From Chiua virens (lineage: Eukaryota > Basidiomycota > Agaricomycetes > Boletales > Boletaceae), in contig JAHNUO010000005.1 in NCBI GenBank assembly GCA_019787685.1, positions 2,108,001-2,172,000 of the forward strand: a DNA stretch of 64,000 bases, in the 5' to 3' direction. Below, one piece after another: positions 11,561 to 23,590 of this stretch. The notes under the pieces were generated by a model, which saw only the letters and a program-made list of their open reading frames with translations, had not been told where the DNA came from and searched no databases. Position 1 is the stretch's first letter; the number at the start of each line of letters is the position of its first letter. Made by a program: the position numbers and the translations under genes.

Positions 11561-11975
11561 CATAACGAGGTCGATGAGAGCCTCCGTGAGCTCTCGCAGA
11601 CAAAACCTCTCCCGGTATAACTACTATATTAAGACTTTAGTGGAGGAACTGGAGGATGATCCGCCTTTCAGGACGAATGTACTCAGTCGTACAATCTAGC
11701 CTGACAGCTGATAGACGCCTCGGAAAAGTGCTGCCTAAGGTGAGCATAGCTCCGAACAATGGTACCACGAACTTGAAGGGGTGAGATATTACGGGAAGAA
11801 GAGCATGGGCGCCACAAGACTCCGCATCGCCAAAGACAAGGTTCTGCCCCTTCGCTCGTGTCTTACTACGTAACAGAGTAGCACAACAACTGGACTGAGA
11901 CTTCGGCAACTCAATCTGTGGTTCAAACCAATAATTGGGCAATTACTTACGAATCAGAGAACCAGGATTGATGCA

Positions 11976-12374
11976 TTAGTGGCCACGAATGGCACGGTGT
12001 TCCTCCATAACCCCTCGACGGGTGAAGATAGCGTCGCACCCAAGCCTTGGACATGGCCAACGCCACTCGAGATGTCTCTCTTGAACGTGACGACCAAGGC
12101 AACCACTACTGAGTTCGTCACTACATCCATTCCAGAGACATCTCAGCCTCTGATTCCCATTGACTTTGTGCACAGTGCGCAAATGAGTGGGCATTTCTCT
12201 TCCAAGGACCGCCGTATTGCATGGCTGGCCATTGATCAGCCAGCCACAGGGGTATGGATTGGTTTCCAGAGCATTGGCGACGAGATCACAGGAAGCCTAC
12301 AAATAGGTCAGTCAGAATAGTCCTCATGGAAATCGTCAGAGATTTACCGCATCGTCGAACGACGTATTATACAT
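11976..12374 (-). CDS. Short three-finger zinc-finger protein, copy 2
   Basis: Exon 1 is 12374-12348 (MYNTSFDDA) and exon 2 is 12296-11976, about 115 aa. The fingers follow the family pattern, starting CGWLINGQPC, CLWNGC and CPRLGC. Finger three has a C-x3-C spacing and the usual terminal Cys is lost: the protein ends EEHRAIRGH, so a His six residues after the first His is the only possible fourth ligand. Highly similar to copy 3, and both share the same exon 1. The two sit in a large duplication. No frameshift. Confidence 0.8.
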
Positions 12375-14095
12375 GGTTTTCAACATGTCTGGAGTTGATA
12401 CAAGTGGGTTTCTTCGACTTCGACAAGTTCTGAAGTTCTCTGTGGCATTCTTATACCCCAGGGTATACTAGCCCGGTGAGCTCCATTGAAGCTGAAGGAA
12501 TCGGGATGGTTTCCGACAAACCAAGTGCCAGGCGCTCGGGATTGGGTGCCAGTGGCTCCGAATTTGAGAATGCCAACATTGCCAACTTGAAGCGGCATGC
12601 AGATGGTTTGAACAGCAGAGAGACAACGCGCAGACTAGCTATATCTATACAGCAGATCAATCTTCTGTGAGACGGACAGACTTACCTCCCGGTGGAAACT
12701 GGGGGGAAAAGAGAACAGGCACACCTTGAAGGACAATTTTTCAAATGGAAAGATCTGGCCCCTGGAGATATCGCAGCTGCGGCCCGGGGGTCTCGCCCGC
12801 GGTCGTTAAGACTTAAGTTGAGAAATATGGATGCTTGCCATGGTGGTCCGCCATTCGACAGCAACAGGAAAAAGCAAAAGGGACCTGGTTCCATCAATGT
12901 GAAGATGAGTCAAGTCCATACTATGCCAGTGAGCCTAGTCATGAATAGTAGCTCCAGCAGAGAATAAAGTACTAAACCATAGCCCCCTAGTGAGTGCGTA
13001 GTAATAAGTTGAATCAGTCTCGCACGTTTGTTTTCCGACATAAGTATGTCTACTCCAAGGCTCCAACTCTTTTCGTCCAATTGCGGGCCTGCGTCACTGG
13101 CATCCACGTGTGACTTGTCAGATTCGGACTCATTCTCGAAGATCTCGGTATGTTACGATGATGTAGAACCTTGTTGAATGACATATCCCCCAGGCCCCAG
13201 AGGTTGCAGTACCAAAGACTGGGGATTCAAGCTTTAAGTTGCATGGATGACTCGGATCGATCCAGCCCTGAACGTGAACTCCGAGGGAAATACGGTGCGT
13301 GACTCGGACGCTCGGCCCCACCATCCTGTGTTGATCATAAACGTTTTACCCATTAATGCATCAACGTTCAAATGGGCCCGGGAGATAAACTGAGCGCACA
13401 GCAAGGACAAGGTCGCCTAATTGGAAATGGCATCGTTGACAAATGTTTGGCGTACAGAACGCCAGGAAGCCACCACTGGCAAGCCGCATGATTCTTGTAA
13501 CGAACCTAGACCCGCGACCAAGATATGGCTCCTGAATAAGGAGTCAACTGCTTGCATGACGCCAGCCATTTTGCCACCGAGCTCATTATACAACTTCATT
13601 TGTCGAGCCAAACCGTGTTGTCAGAGGGACAATTGTATATACTGAATCCTGATCTCACAGAGTCACGCAGCAAGAGTGAGTCGTTTGGACGTTACTTAAT
13701 CCGATGAGAACTGAATTAGCACGACGGAATGGATTGTCACATCTGGGTCAGTGGAGGACGTAACTTACTTGGGCCCAGCAACTCGAATACCTTAGCTCCA
13801 CAAATTGGAATTGTAACGAACCTCGGATCGAAAGTTCAAAGAATTCTGGTCTCCACCAAGTATACCATCCGAGACTTCCAGGCCGAGGCCCCTGGGCATC
13901 TAAAGTACCCCCACATGTGTAGCTCGCAATCTTGCTATAACTATCAAAGTGTATGAACTTTCAGGTGTGTGTCACTGAGTAAGTTAAGTTTGAGACGTAC
14001 GCAGCAGGGATTCGTTATACCATCGGAGAGAGTAAATATGTCGCAATGATCAAGTTGTTTCCGAGTTTGCAATAGAATTCACATTTCAGCGACTA

Positions 14096-14204
14096 CAAGT
14101 AATACGATGTGCATCCATTACCCCTCGGCGAGTGAAAATAATGCCGCACTTTCAAGTTGGGCACGACCGTCGGTATTCAAAATGCTTCTCTTGCATGTGT
14201 GAAT
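14096..14204 (-). pseudogene. Truncated zinc-finger relic (third finger only)
   Basis: This stretch matches the 3' end of zinc-finger copy 4 (18271-18385), covering the third finger and the stop region. At 14205 homology switches abruptly to sequence that in copy 5 lies just upstream of the start codon (about 23545-23580). An internal deletion removing exon 1 and fingers one and two explains the joint. Confidence 0.7.
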
Positions 14205-14600
14205 TGGTACGAGCAGGTATTTGACTCTGAGAAGTCCTGAAATTCATGGCGTATTCCCGTACTAGACGATAATAGTCCGTCGGAGCCCCATTCAAGTCGA
14301 GGAATTTGGTATAGCTTCCGACAAATCAAATGCCAGGCGTTCGGGAATTGGTCGTCCAAGGGACCGGAAGAATGATGTCCGTGATGTGAATGTCCAATCA
14401 TATTGGTTAGCGCCATTATCGGGGAAGGTCTCCACTATGCCAAGTGTCTTACGTTGCGTATCGTTCCCGCACTCCTTGACTCACGGATAGTGGTCTTGTG
14501 GAGTACTATGCTAACCCTGACTTTCTCCGTAATGGAATAAATCATACCAAACGCCAAGTTACTGCAATGGAAGGGATCAAATATAAGGCAACCCCCCTGG
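14205..14600 (-). repeat. Orphan leader block of a deleted zinc-finger gene
   Basis: Reverse complement of 14205-14560 aligns by eye with 23220-23580 upstream of copy 5, including TCAAATACCTGCTCGTACCA and the ATTTGATTTGTCGGAAGC variant of the shared leader motif. Its gene is gone. Confidence 0.65.
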
Positions 14601-16124
14601 CAATTGTTATTCGGAGACTGATCATATTCAAGTTATATAAGCATTGGCTATGAGTTCGATTATTCTGATGGGGATAATTGTTAACCGCAAAGGTCTGGGT
14701 GATGGTTATAGCGCGTGTGAGGGTCTTTGGTTCGAATGAAGAGGAAAGGAACAGGCAGCTCTATCCGTGCAGCAGATCAATCCTCTGCGAGACAAAAAGG
14801 CATCGCTAACCAATGAAAGCCGGGAAAAGAAGAAGACCGACTAACAAATTTCCAAACGGAGAGGTTTGACCCTTGGAACCATTGGAACTGCAGTGACCTA
14901 CTGCCGTGTTGTTGTCATCAACTAGAGTTGATGAGTACAGTACACTCACTTTTTCATAACGCATACGATGGTAGTAGTGCATAAATCACATATTGCATCG
15001 GTTTTTGGGTAAATATTCCACAGCAGTATGCGAGAACGAAACTGACTGAGATTGCCAAGCCACAGTGGGTTCAACGAGTTCATGGCAACTTTGGCAAGCT
15101 GTTTCTGAATCACTGAGGTATTGCCACCCACATATTGAGCAATTGCAAGTGACGTGCAGACTACTACTCAAGAGCCTTGTGCAATAGGATAGAGGCCGGT
15201 GGCGAATACAACAACATGCGAAAGTGCGGGGCATTATATACTAGCTCGAGACTTGGACCTATTCTCTGCAGCAATCAGTACCCTTAAGTTAAGGACCAGA
15301 AGAATCATTGAGCGTGTGCTTTCATAGTCGATACGGCTCCGAAGAGGATTCCACGATGCTTAAAAACGTTCATCAAAGAATGTTCATTGGTGCAGACGTA
15401 TGTGATTGCAGAAGAAAGATGTGGAAGGTTGAAAATCTGAAGTGGCTTTCGGAAATCAGTCCTCGCTACCTCTCTTATGATACACGAGGCATTTCCAGTG
15501 GATATCCAGCATGGCAAATGTATCGCGCAATCTATTTGCGTATAAAAACTGCTTTCAGGGCTTGCCGTATCGACAGACGACTCGGAGCAGACGATATCAT
15601 CTGCGGAGGCTTCGAGAAATGACATACCACATCTGTCAAAATCGGGTTTCATCGGTTACTTTGTTGAGGAGATCAATAAGGGCTTTCTGGCGATTTGTGC
15701 TTGAAATTCGATCTTCGGAACTTGAAGGCTTCTCCGCCATGCGCAGAATGGGTTGAACGCTGATTAGACATATCTGGCAGTGTTATCATATGATTTCCTG
15801 TGTGGTAGATTTCTCGATAGCGAAACAAGTGCGACGAACATCGCATTCCAATTATTACCTGTGTAGGCGCTGGTTCCTTGGAGAGCGGCCACAGCCAAGC
15901 CACGCGCGTCCTAAGCACGCTCCAAGTGCAAGGAGACGCAAGGAGACGAAACTGAGATGGCCCTTGCTTTCGTTCTGACAGGAACATTCGATTATACAGA
16001 TGTCCAATGTATTATGAAACATCATATATAATACACATGATAAGGGCGACAACAACTCTGGGAGGGATTGTAACACTTTCGACAACTCAGTCTATGATTC
16101 AAACCAATGCTAGAACGGGCAATT
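14601..16124. other. No gene assigned
   Basis: Open frames of about 100 codons occur on the minus strand (15305-15652 and 15673-15987), but no motif, exon chain or homology to the rest of the window was found. 14690-14900 keeps faint similarity to 12640-12780 and 17060-17200. Confidence 0.35.
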
Positions 16125-18385
16125 ACTCACGAATTAGGGAATCAGAATTGATGCATTAGCGGGTACAGGTAGTGCGGTGTTCCTCCATGACCCCTCGACG
16201 AGTGAAGATAGCCTCACACCCGGGCCTTGGACACGCCCAACGCCACGCGAGGTGTCTCTCTTGAACGTGACGACCAAGGCAACCACTACTGAGTTCGTCA
16301 CTACATCCATTCCAGAGACATCTCAGCCTCTGATTCTCGTTGACTCTGTGCACAGTGCGCAAATGAGTGGGCATATCTCTTCCAGGGACCTCCGTATTGC
16401 ATGGCTGGCCAAAATTGATCAACCAGCCACAGGGGTACAACTTGGTTGCCAGAGCATTGGCGACGAGATCACAGGAAGCCTACAAATAGGTCAGTCAGAA
16501 TAGTCCTCGTGGAAATGGTCAAAGGTTTACCGCATCGTCGAACGACGTGTTATACATGGTTTTCAACGTGCTTGGAGTTAATTCAAGTTTCTTCGACTTT
16601 GACAAGCTCTGATGTTTAACTGCGACATTCTTATACCCTAGGGCACTGGTAGTCCTGAGCTCCACTCGAGCCAAAGAAAACTGGCTTCCGACAAACCAAG
16701 TGCCAGGCTGTTCGGGATTGGGAAGTTCCGAATGCGCCAAGAATTGGCAGAACGCCGGGTGTGATGCGGATGTGTTAGCGCTGCTGTGGGGAGGGTCTCC
16801 ATAAACGCCAATAGTGCCTTGTATTGCGTACCAATCCCAATCCCACACCCCTTGACTCGCGGATGGTGGCCTGGTGAAGTGTACCAACTCCCGACATTCT
16901 CCACGGTAGAATAAATACGCCGAGCGCCAATTTGCCACAATGGAGGGGAGGGATCAAATTAGGCGACCTCCTTGGAAAGAGTTGTCGTTTCAAGATTCAG
17001 TGAATTCCGATCATACTAAGCATCGGCTACGATTCCAATGGCTCTGATGAGGAGTGATGTCGACTGCAAATCTATACAGCAGACTAATCTTTTGTCAGAC
17101 GAACTAACTTGCCTACCGACGAAAACTGGAAAAAAAGAGGATAGGCACACCTTGAAGGTCAAAATTTCAAAGGAAAGGTCTGGCCCCTAGCTGCGGCGTC
17201 TCATCCAGGGTCGTCAAGACTCGATTAGAGGTGAAAAAATAGATTGCAATAGTGGTCCGCCATTTGACGACAACAGGAAGGAGCAGAAGGGACCTGGTTA
17301 CATCAACATGAAAATGTCAAGTCTGTGGAGCCTAGTCACAGATAGTAACTTCAGAAGAGAATAAGGCGAATTATACTTAGTGAGTGCATAAGCAACTTGA
17401 ACTTGGAAGAGTCCCGACTCCCGATTGTGGGCTTACGTCATCAGTGTGACTTCAAGTTGGACTCGGACTCAATCCGAGAACACTTGGGTTTTCTAGATCT
17501 CGGTACGTCTCAACTAAATGCATTGCTTACTACTTGTTACGATAATATAGCACCTTATTAACTTGTCATATGTTCCCAGAGGTTGAAAGACTGGGGTCTC
17601 AAGCTTCCAGCTTCACTTAACGTAGCGTGAACGACTCGGGCTCGGCCCGGGGGGTCCGACCCTGAACTCCGAGGGAAATACGGTGCGTGACTCGGACGCT
17701 CAGCCCCACCATCCTGTGTTGATCATAAACGTTTCACCTATCAATGTATCACACATCAGGGTTCAACTTGGAGAAATACAAGGAACCTTTCATACCAAAT
17801 GAATTGGAAATGGCATGCGGTTGACCAATGTTGGCGTACAGAACGCCAGGAAGCCCACCAAGCAACATGATTCTTGCAACGAACCTAGATCCGCGACCAA
17901 GGTACGGCTCCAGAATAAGGAGTCCACTGCTTGCATGACGCCGCTGCATTTCCCCGTCGAGCTTGATTACACAACTTCATTTGTCCAGCCAAGCTGTAGT
18001 TGCCAAGAGGGGCAATTGTGTATACCCTGTGCCAGTGGCCCAGCCATTTGGACGTCACTCTGATGACAACTGAATGCGACATCGTCACGTCTGACTCAGT
18101 GGGGGTGTCACTCGAGCCTTAGCACAAACAAAGTTGGAATTGTAACGAACCTTGGCCCGAAGGTTCAAAGAGCTCTGGCTTCGACCGATCTCGTGGCACC
18201 AAGTATACTGTCCGAGACTTCCAGGCCGAGGCCAGGACATACAAGGTACCCTTGAATCCGCATTTTCAGCTACTACAAGTAACACGGTGTGCATCCATTA
18301 CTCCTCGACGAGTGAAAATGATGCCGCACTTCGGGCATGGCCATCGGTATTCGAGATGCTTCTCTTGCACGTGCCTAACGAGAGA
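16125..18385 (-). repeat. Segmental duplication, copy B (paired with 11945-14205)
   Basis: Same block order as copy A, lying about 4.2 kb to the right in the same orientation. Shared blocks range from near-identical (for example 16260-16330 versus 12082-12152) to visibly diverged, so the duplication is not recent throughout. Confidence 0.75.
16156..16557 (-). CDS. Short three-finger zinc-finger protein, copy 3
   Basis: Exons 16557-16531 (MYNTSFDDA) and 16479-16156 give about 116 aa. The leader ASCDLVANAL precedes the fingers. Finger one has one extra residue between its cysteines (CGWLINFGQPC, C-x9-C), an in-frame three-base insertion relative to copy 2. Finger two starts CLWNGC. Finger three is CPRPGC followed by FTRRGVMEEHRTTC and retains the terminal Cys that copy 2 lost. 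Intact reading frame. The difference in terminal ligand between copies 2 and 3 is a natural comparison for whether finger three is under constraint. Confidence 0.82.
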
Positions 18386-18670
18386 GCCCTTTCTAAACGT
18401 TTCCTCACAACCGTCCCAAAGGCATGTGAGCCTTTCGCCCTCATACTCGCCGCTGTTGTGAGCGGCGCGCAAGTGATCAGTGACATCCTCTCCAAGTACC
18501 AGTACATTGCATCGTTGCCCATCGGTTATCCAGCCGCAGAAGTACTGGTTTAGACCCAAACTATTTGCGACCAACTGACAAGCATCCTACAAACTAGTAT
18601 ACAGCAAATCGATGAGCAGAGAGAAGATACGTACCGCTTCGTTCCATTCATCGTTGTATGTGGCTTCCAT
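18266..18670 (-). CDS. Short three-finger zinc-finger protein, copy 4
   Basis: Exons 18670-18635 and 18586-18266 give 118 aa. Exon 1 (MEATYNDEWNEA, 12 codons) resembles exon 1 of copy 1 rather than copies 2 and 3. The leader DACQLVANSLGLNQYF is close to that of copy 1. Fingers start CGWITDGQRC, CLWDGC and CPKCGIIFTRRG. It therefore forms a subfamily with copy 1 despite lying next to copy 3. Intact frame and canonical splice sites (GTACGT donor, TAG acceptor). Confidence 0.82.
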
Positions 18671-20031
18671 GAATTTTGAATCAAAAGATATGTTCTTGAC
18701 GACAGGAAAATCAAAAACCTTGCCGTGCGGATTCTTATAGTCCACTGGCAGGCGTTACCGATTGTCAACTCCATTGATTATTCTTTCTTTCCGCCGACGT
18801 CAACGTGGTTACCGGAAGCCAGATGCCAGGAGTCCTAAACTGAGGTTCCGGACTTGTAACGGAAGCAATGATGACTGAAAGTAGGATAATTGGCCATGGA
18901 TAGCGTGCCGTAGAGAGAGACTCCGCGAGTTCCTGTGGCGAGATTATGGAGTGCATAAGAATCCCGACGGTATAGTTCGACCCGCCGAGCGCCAAAGACC
19001 ACAACTCGCACACTCCGATGTTGATCAGGTTGTCCCACTGGAAAAGGGCCAAAGTCGTATGAGAGAGCTCGTTCTTGTTTTAGGCGGCAATACCGCTGGT
19101 GAAGACATAGTTTAGACAGTGGCAATGGCCGACGGTGTCACTGCCATCTATTTAGCAGATGAATTTTCACTAGGACGAAAGTACATCGTTCCAAAGCACT
19201 CTCACCGGAAAGCGGAGAAAAAGAAACTGCGATATCAAGCCATGCATTACAATGGCCAGGATTTCAATAGCGACTCACCAGGAGCGCCAGATACAGTTAC
19301 ACGCATACCAGAAAATACTTTCAAGTCACTGCCATGGATATTTGTAAGGACATTGAGTGGATCGAGTGACTGAGGTTGTGTCAATCGACAGAGACGCTGA
19401 GGTTTGTTTGTTCAGCGTTAACCGGAACCCTATTCTGCAACACATGCGGATTGCACTTATCGTCTTATGCAATCTTTCTTCCAATCTGGATCAATGGGGC
19501 GGACCCCGACAAGATCCAAAGGACAGTCTGAGTCATTTTCAAAAGGAGCATAGACCCGGGTTCGACGATATCATAGAAAAAGTACATTAGCTAGCATTAC
19601 AAACACACAGTAGGTCATCATGTTGCACTAGCGAGGAAGAAAATTCGTGGCGAGAACGACACACGCGTATGGTATCACTCATCGAATTATTTGTTGTCTT
19701 GGTTTTTCATATTAAAAGTATCTGCATAAGCGCGGAACGTGCATAGAATGAGTGCTGTAGTCCATGCAGCATAATTGACTCCCCCCATAGCAATCGCCGT
19801 GTGCGCGCTCGGCGTCAAGTCCGAGTCGTGGCGTCATACAAGAGGGCATCAATAGACATGCGCTTGAGATGAATGAATGCGCGCAGATACTCGTCACAGG
19901 ACATGCATAGCAGGGCCAGCCCACCATGCACGCTAATTCAGGTCGTTGATTCGTTCAGTCGTTGCAATACCCCTCCCGAGAGCGAAAGCAAAACAAAGCG
20001 AAAAGGAAAACACGAAAGACCTGCACACACG
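18671..20031. other. Zinc-finger copy 4 leader, then unassigned sequence
   Basis: 18765-18930 carries a diverged form of the shared leader block. An 84-codon plus ORF at 19119-19373 has no recognised motif. 19380-20031 shows no gene. Confidence 0.35.
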
Positions 20032-21065
20032 TCACAAGAACCCGACCATCTCGACCATCTCTCCCGGTGCCGCCATCCCGCCGTTCAGAGGTCTCCCCTC
20101 CCGTTTCGCTCTCCTGGCCGCCTTGAAATCAAACCCGCCAAATTTAGACCCGGCTCCCATTTTTTGGCGTGGTCGGATGAATCCCGCATCGTCGTGGTCA
20201 TCATCAAACCGCGAAGTTGATTTGGACCCAGAGACGAGATGTGTAGGTATGGGTGGGACAGGCGGGAGCGCACCCGTGTGATAGACGTTCTTTGCTTGCG
20301 TCTTGGACGGATGAGGCGAATGTGCACGGACGTGCGTGGTGGTAAAAGTGACCGTGTGCACGCTCTCGTCAGAACTGATCGAGAAGGTGAGTGAACGGGC
20401 GTCGTCGGGCCGGTGATGTACTGAGCGTGTGTGCGAGCGTGATCGCGATGTAGACGTTTTGGGAGTCGGCGGTAAGGGAGAAGGACTTGGCAATGGGACG
20501 GCCGTGGGGAGTGTGGTGGGGAAGACGGCAGTAATAGGGACTTCGTCACCAAGCTTGCGACGAAGACGCTCGAGTTTGCTGCGTCGCTGGGAATTGGAGA
20601 GTGCATCTGGTCCGATCAAAGGGGCATTGGACACAATAGAGGGCGCATCTGAGAGCACTGAGAGCACTGAGCTACGGCACGATGGGGGACGATGGTATAC
20701 GGAGCTCCTAGAAGGAGACTCGGACGCAACGGTGGGTTCCGAGGTGGCGAATTTAAGGATGGGGATGGGAGGGATGTGGGTAGGTTTGCGTTTGCGCCAG
20801 GCGGCCTCGGTGATAGATGTCCCTGTGGTGGTGCGGGTGAGTTCAGGGCCAGAGGGAATAGCTACGTATGTATGTGGTTAGTATAGGTCCACTCAGAAGA
20901 ACACGGTGACGTACCTGAAATATCGTCGAGCACGCGAGGGACGTCACCGAGAACCTTGCCGAGCTTCTTGGAGGAACGAATGAGGGCGGCACGTTCATGA
21001 GAGGAAAGTGCGTTGGAAGTGGGGGGAGGAGGGGGAAATGCGACGGGAGGATATGTGTGGGCCAT
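20032..21065 (-). CDS. Conserved-type disordered hypothetical protein
   Basis: Exons 21065-20915 and 20861-20032 join in phase through a GTACGT donor and give 326 aa. Most of the sequence is Ser/Pro/Thr-rich and probably disordered. Ordered-looking patches are near the N-terminus (SHERAALIRSSKKLGKVLGD and VPRVLDDIS), a basic segment RRSKLERLRRKLGDEVP in the middle, and a C-terminal basic motif FGGFDFKAARRAKREGRPL. No enzymatic motif, signal peptide or membrane span. The layout is typical of lineage-restricted basidiomycete proteins. Function unknown. Confidence 0.7.
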
Positions 21066-21516
21066 TATCGTGTAGCTGGTACCAGACCAGGAAAGAGACG
21101 GGTTGGGAGAGAAAGCATGAACTGGGCAAGGTTAAGAAGGGGAGACTGAGCGGCGAAGTCATACCAAACACGAAACAAAAGCCACTGCAGACCCTTTTTT
21201 GTCTCCGTAGACAATAACTTTGGGAATCTTGAAACGAGCATCCTTTAATGGATACACTCAATTGGGAAATCACAGTGACATCCACGTGCCACTACTTACA
21301 TCGAATATTGAGGGAGTTGCTACCGGTGGCATCCGAGATCTTACTTCCCCGATTGACATATCTCACACGTCGTGGCATGTCATTGACCGCCTTGTAATAA
21401 TTCACACCGGTTCACCTTATCGCTCCTCATTACAACCGGGCGTGATGATCCATGAAACAACCCGTGTGAAAACACATAGAAGGAACTCCTAATAACCGCT
21501 TTCTTATCTGGTGCTG

Positions 21517-21545
21517 GACGACGACGACGACGACGACGACGACGA
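21517..21545. repeat. (GAC)n microsatellite
   Basis: Nine consecutive GAC units plus two bases. It produces a spurious Arg run on the minus strand. Confidence 0.95.
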
Positions 21546-23219
21546 GTTGGCAGACTGTCGGTGTTGAGCTCCCACAAGAACCCGAACCCAGAATAAGCCT
21601 CTACGTCATCCTGGGACGTTCCTCGACGTGGACCGAGAGGTGAACCATCTCTTCGAACGTTTACCGTCCCCCTTTCTAGGTCATCTTTTCTACTAGTAAG
21701 GCGAAAACACCGTGTGTGGGCAGTTACTTCCAGACCCTACAGTCAAGAAGTGACAATGGCATCCCTGAAATTCCTGAGGTTTGTAACTGAGCTCACACGA
21801 CATCAAACATGTTTCTGAACGCAACCAAAAGAATCACAAAGGGTGGTCGACAAGGCCATCATCCTTATACGGTAACCACAGGCACTTGTTTCACCTCGGA
21901 AACCGCTCATCATCGACACACAGTATCGGATCCCATACACTCAGTAGTACCTGCAGAATCCCACTGTTTGTCTAAAGTGCCGACTAGCATCCTGCATGCA
22001 CAACGTTCTGATCCGCATCTCACCGTAAGTTTCACAGTTCGCGATAAGCATCAGACAACACCCGGTAACTTGAAACACACAGGTACTCTCTTACGTACAT
22101 CCCGTTTCGACCTTGGACGTAACGCATCTTCAACTTGAACGCTGACAACACATGGATCGACGAAGGCAGCATCAATGTCCCGATGGTACCGGCAGCGATC
22201 GCGCAGGTGCCCAGCCTGTACAGAAGCAACCGCTGCCTTGTAGCATGTCAAGTTCCTTCACCATGCTATATGTCATACAGAACATAGCTTTACCATGGAC
22301 CGAAAGACCTGCGACTCAACATTACTCCTTGAGAAAGGGAGATTGGATGCTCGATTTGACTCTACCCGTTTGCCGGGCCTGCTTCTATGTACACACTTAG
22401 CCGCGGCAACATGTACTGCTATGAATGGGATTGTTAGTATGTTCAGGTTGCCAACTCGTTGCGTCACATATGCTAATTTTCGAGTCGATCTTTTCTCGAA
22501 TCCCGAATTCATGCTGCATGCAGTAATGAGAATACTAAAGTGCTAATGACCAATTCAAGTTTTTCGTAGGATCAGGGCATCTTCTACCGGTGTAGGTTCT
22601 TTCCACAGAAATCCTACCAGTATCAACGAGGCTGATGGAACATCAGTGTGCCCTTTTTCATTCATTCATTCCTGCCCAGGCTGACGATTTCATCATTATA
22701 GGACTCGGGCAAGCCACAATTACAAGTTGACTCTTGCTCCCACTCTAATTCGCAGTGCTCCTACAAGTTACTACTCAGAGGTACTAGTATCTGTGGCCAC
22801 GCTCCACGAACTTGGCATCCTTACGTTGATGGAACCAAATACCTTTCAAACCTGTCGTCAAATGGTGGGCGGTCGTGGACCACTGTGAGGCCTGGCAAGC
22901 GTCTATTTGTATTTTTCAACTCTAATTGACGACCACAACCCGGCGGTAGGTCGCTGCAGTTCCAATAACTCCAAGAGTCAGACCTTTCCGTTTGAAAATT
23001 TATTAGCCGGTCCTCTTCTTCTCCCGGCTTTCGTTGGTCAGCGCTTCAGCGATGCCTATTCGTCTCACAGAGGATTTATCTGCTGCACGGATGGAGCTGC
23101 CTGCTCCTTTCCTCTTCGTTCGAACTAAAGACCCTGACACGCGCGTTCGAAATCCACGAGTCTCTGACTAACTGTTGCCAGGGGGGTTGCCTTATTCGAT
23201 CCCTCTCCATTGTGGTAAC
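21546..23219. other. No gene assigned
   Basis: Small open frames only. The last part approaches the conserved leader of zinc-finger copy 5. Nothing else supported. Confidence 0.35.
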
Positions 23220-23590
23220 TTGGCGCTTGGCGTGATGTATTCCATCATGGAGAATGTCAGGCATTGGCATACTCCATAAGACCACTATCCGTGAGTCAAG
23301 GAGTGCGAGATCGATACGCAACACAAGACACTATTGGCATATGGAGACCCTCCCCGATAACGGCGCCAACCAACATTAGATATCCGCATCACACCCACCA
23401 CTCTTCCGGTCCTTGGACGTCATTCCGAACTACCAATTCCCGAATGCCTGGCATTTGGTTTGTCGGGAGCCATGCCAAATTCCTCGACTTGAACGGAGCT
23501 CGGACTATTATCTTCTAGTATAAGAATATGGCATGAATTTTAGAACTCGAAGTCAAATACCTGCTCGTACCAACTCCCAGAAAACTGAAA
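23220..23590 (+). promoter_or_regulatory. Conserved leader block of zinc-finger copy 5
   Basis: Closely related blocks precede copies 2 and 3 and the relic at 14205, and a diverged one precedes copy 4. The core CCTGGCATTTGGTTTGTCGG (23446-23465) recurs with few changes at about 12510-12533, 14314-14337 and 16684-16707 on the minus strand. It sits roughly 100-250 bp upstream of the start codon. Promoter or 5' UTR function is inferred. Confidence 0.5.

Larger units (their letters stand above)
11945..14205 (-). repeat. Segmental duplication, copy A (paired with 16125-18385)
   Basis: The order of homologous blocks is the same as in copy B: a zinc-finger gene, its intron and start, the leader block, a shared stretch near 13265-13325 with GAGGGAAATACGGTGCGTGA, a 200-bp block at 13425-13640, a block at 13690-13900, and the end of a second zinc-finger gene. 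Copy A breaks off at 14205 where copy B continues into zinc-finger copy 4. Confidence 0.75.

Noticed and set aside
12380..12598. ORFs inside the leader blocks (also 16519-16938 and 23264-23518) as a conserved upstream protein
   Set aside because: The DNA is conserved in all frames, and the shared frame is broken by a stop in the copy near 14320; I treat the block as non-coding for now.
20085..20606. 173-codon minus ORF and plus ORFs at 20429-20881
   Set aside because: They overlap the better-supported two-exon minus-strand protein in other frames; their Ser/Pro or Gly richness mirrors it.
21380..21577. Poly-Arg ORF on the minus strand
   Set aside because: Produced by the GAC microsatellite, not by a conserved protein.
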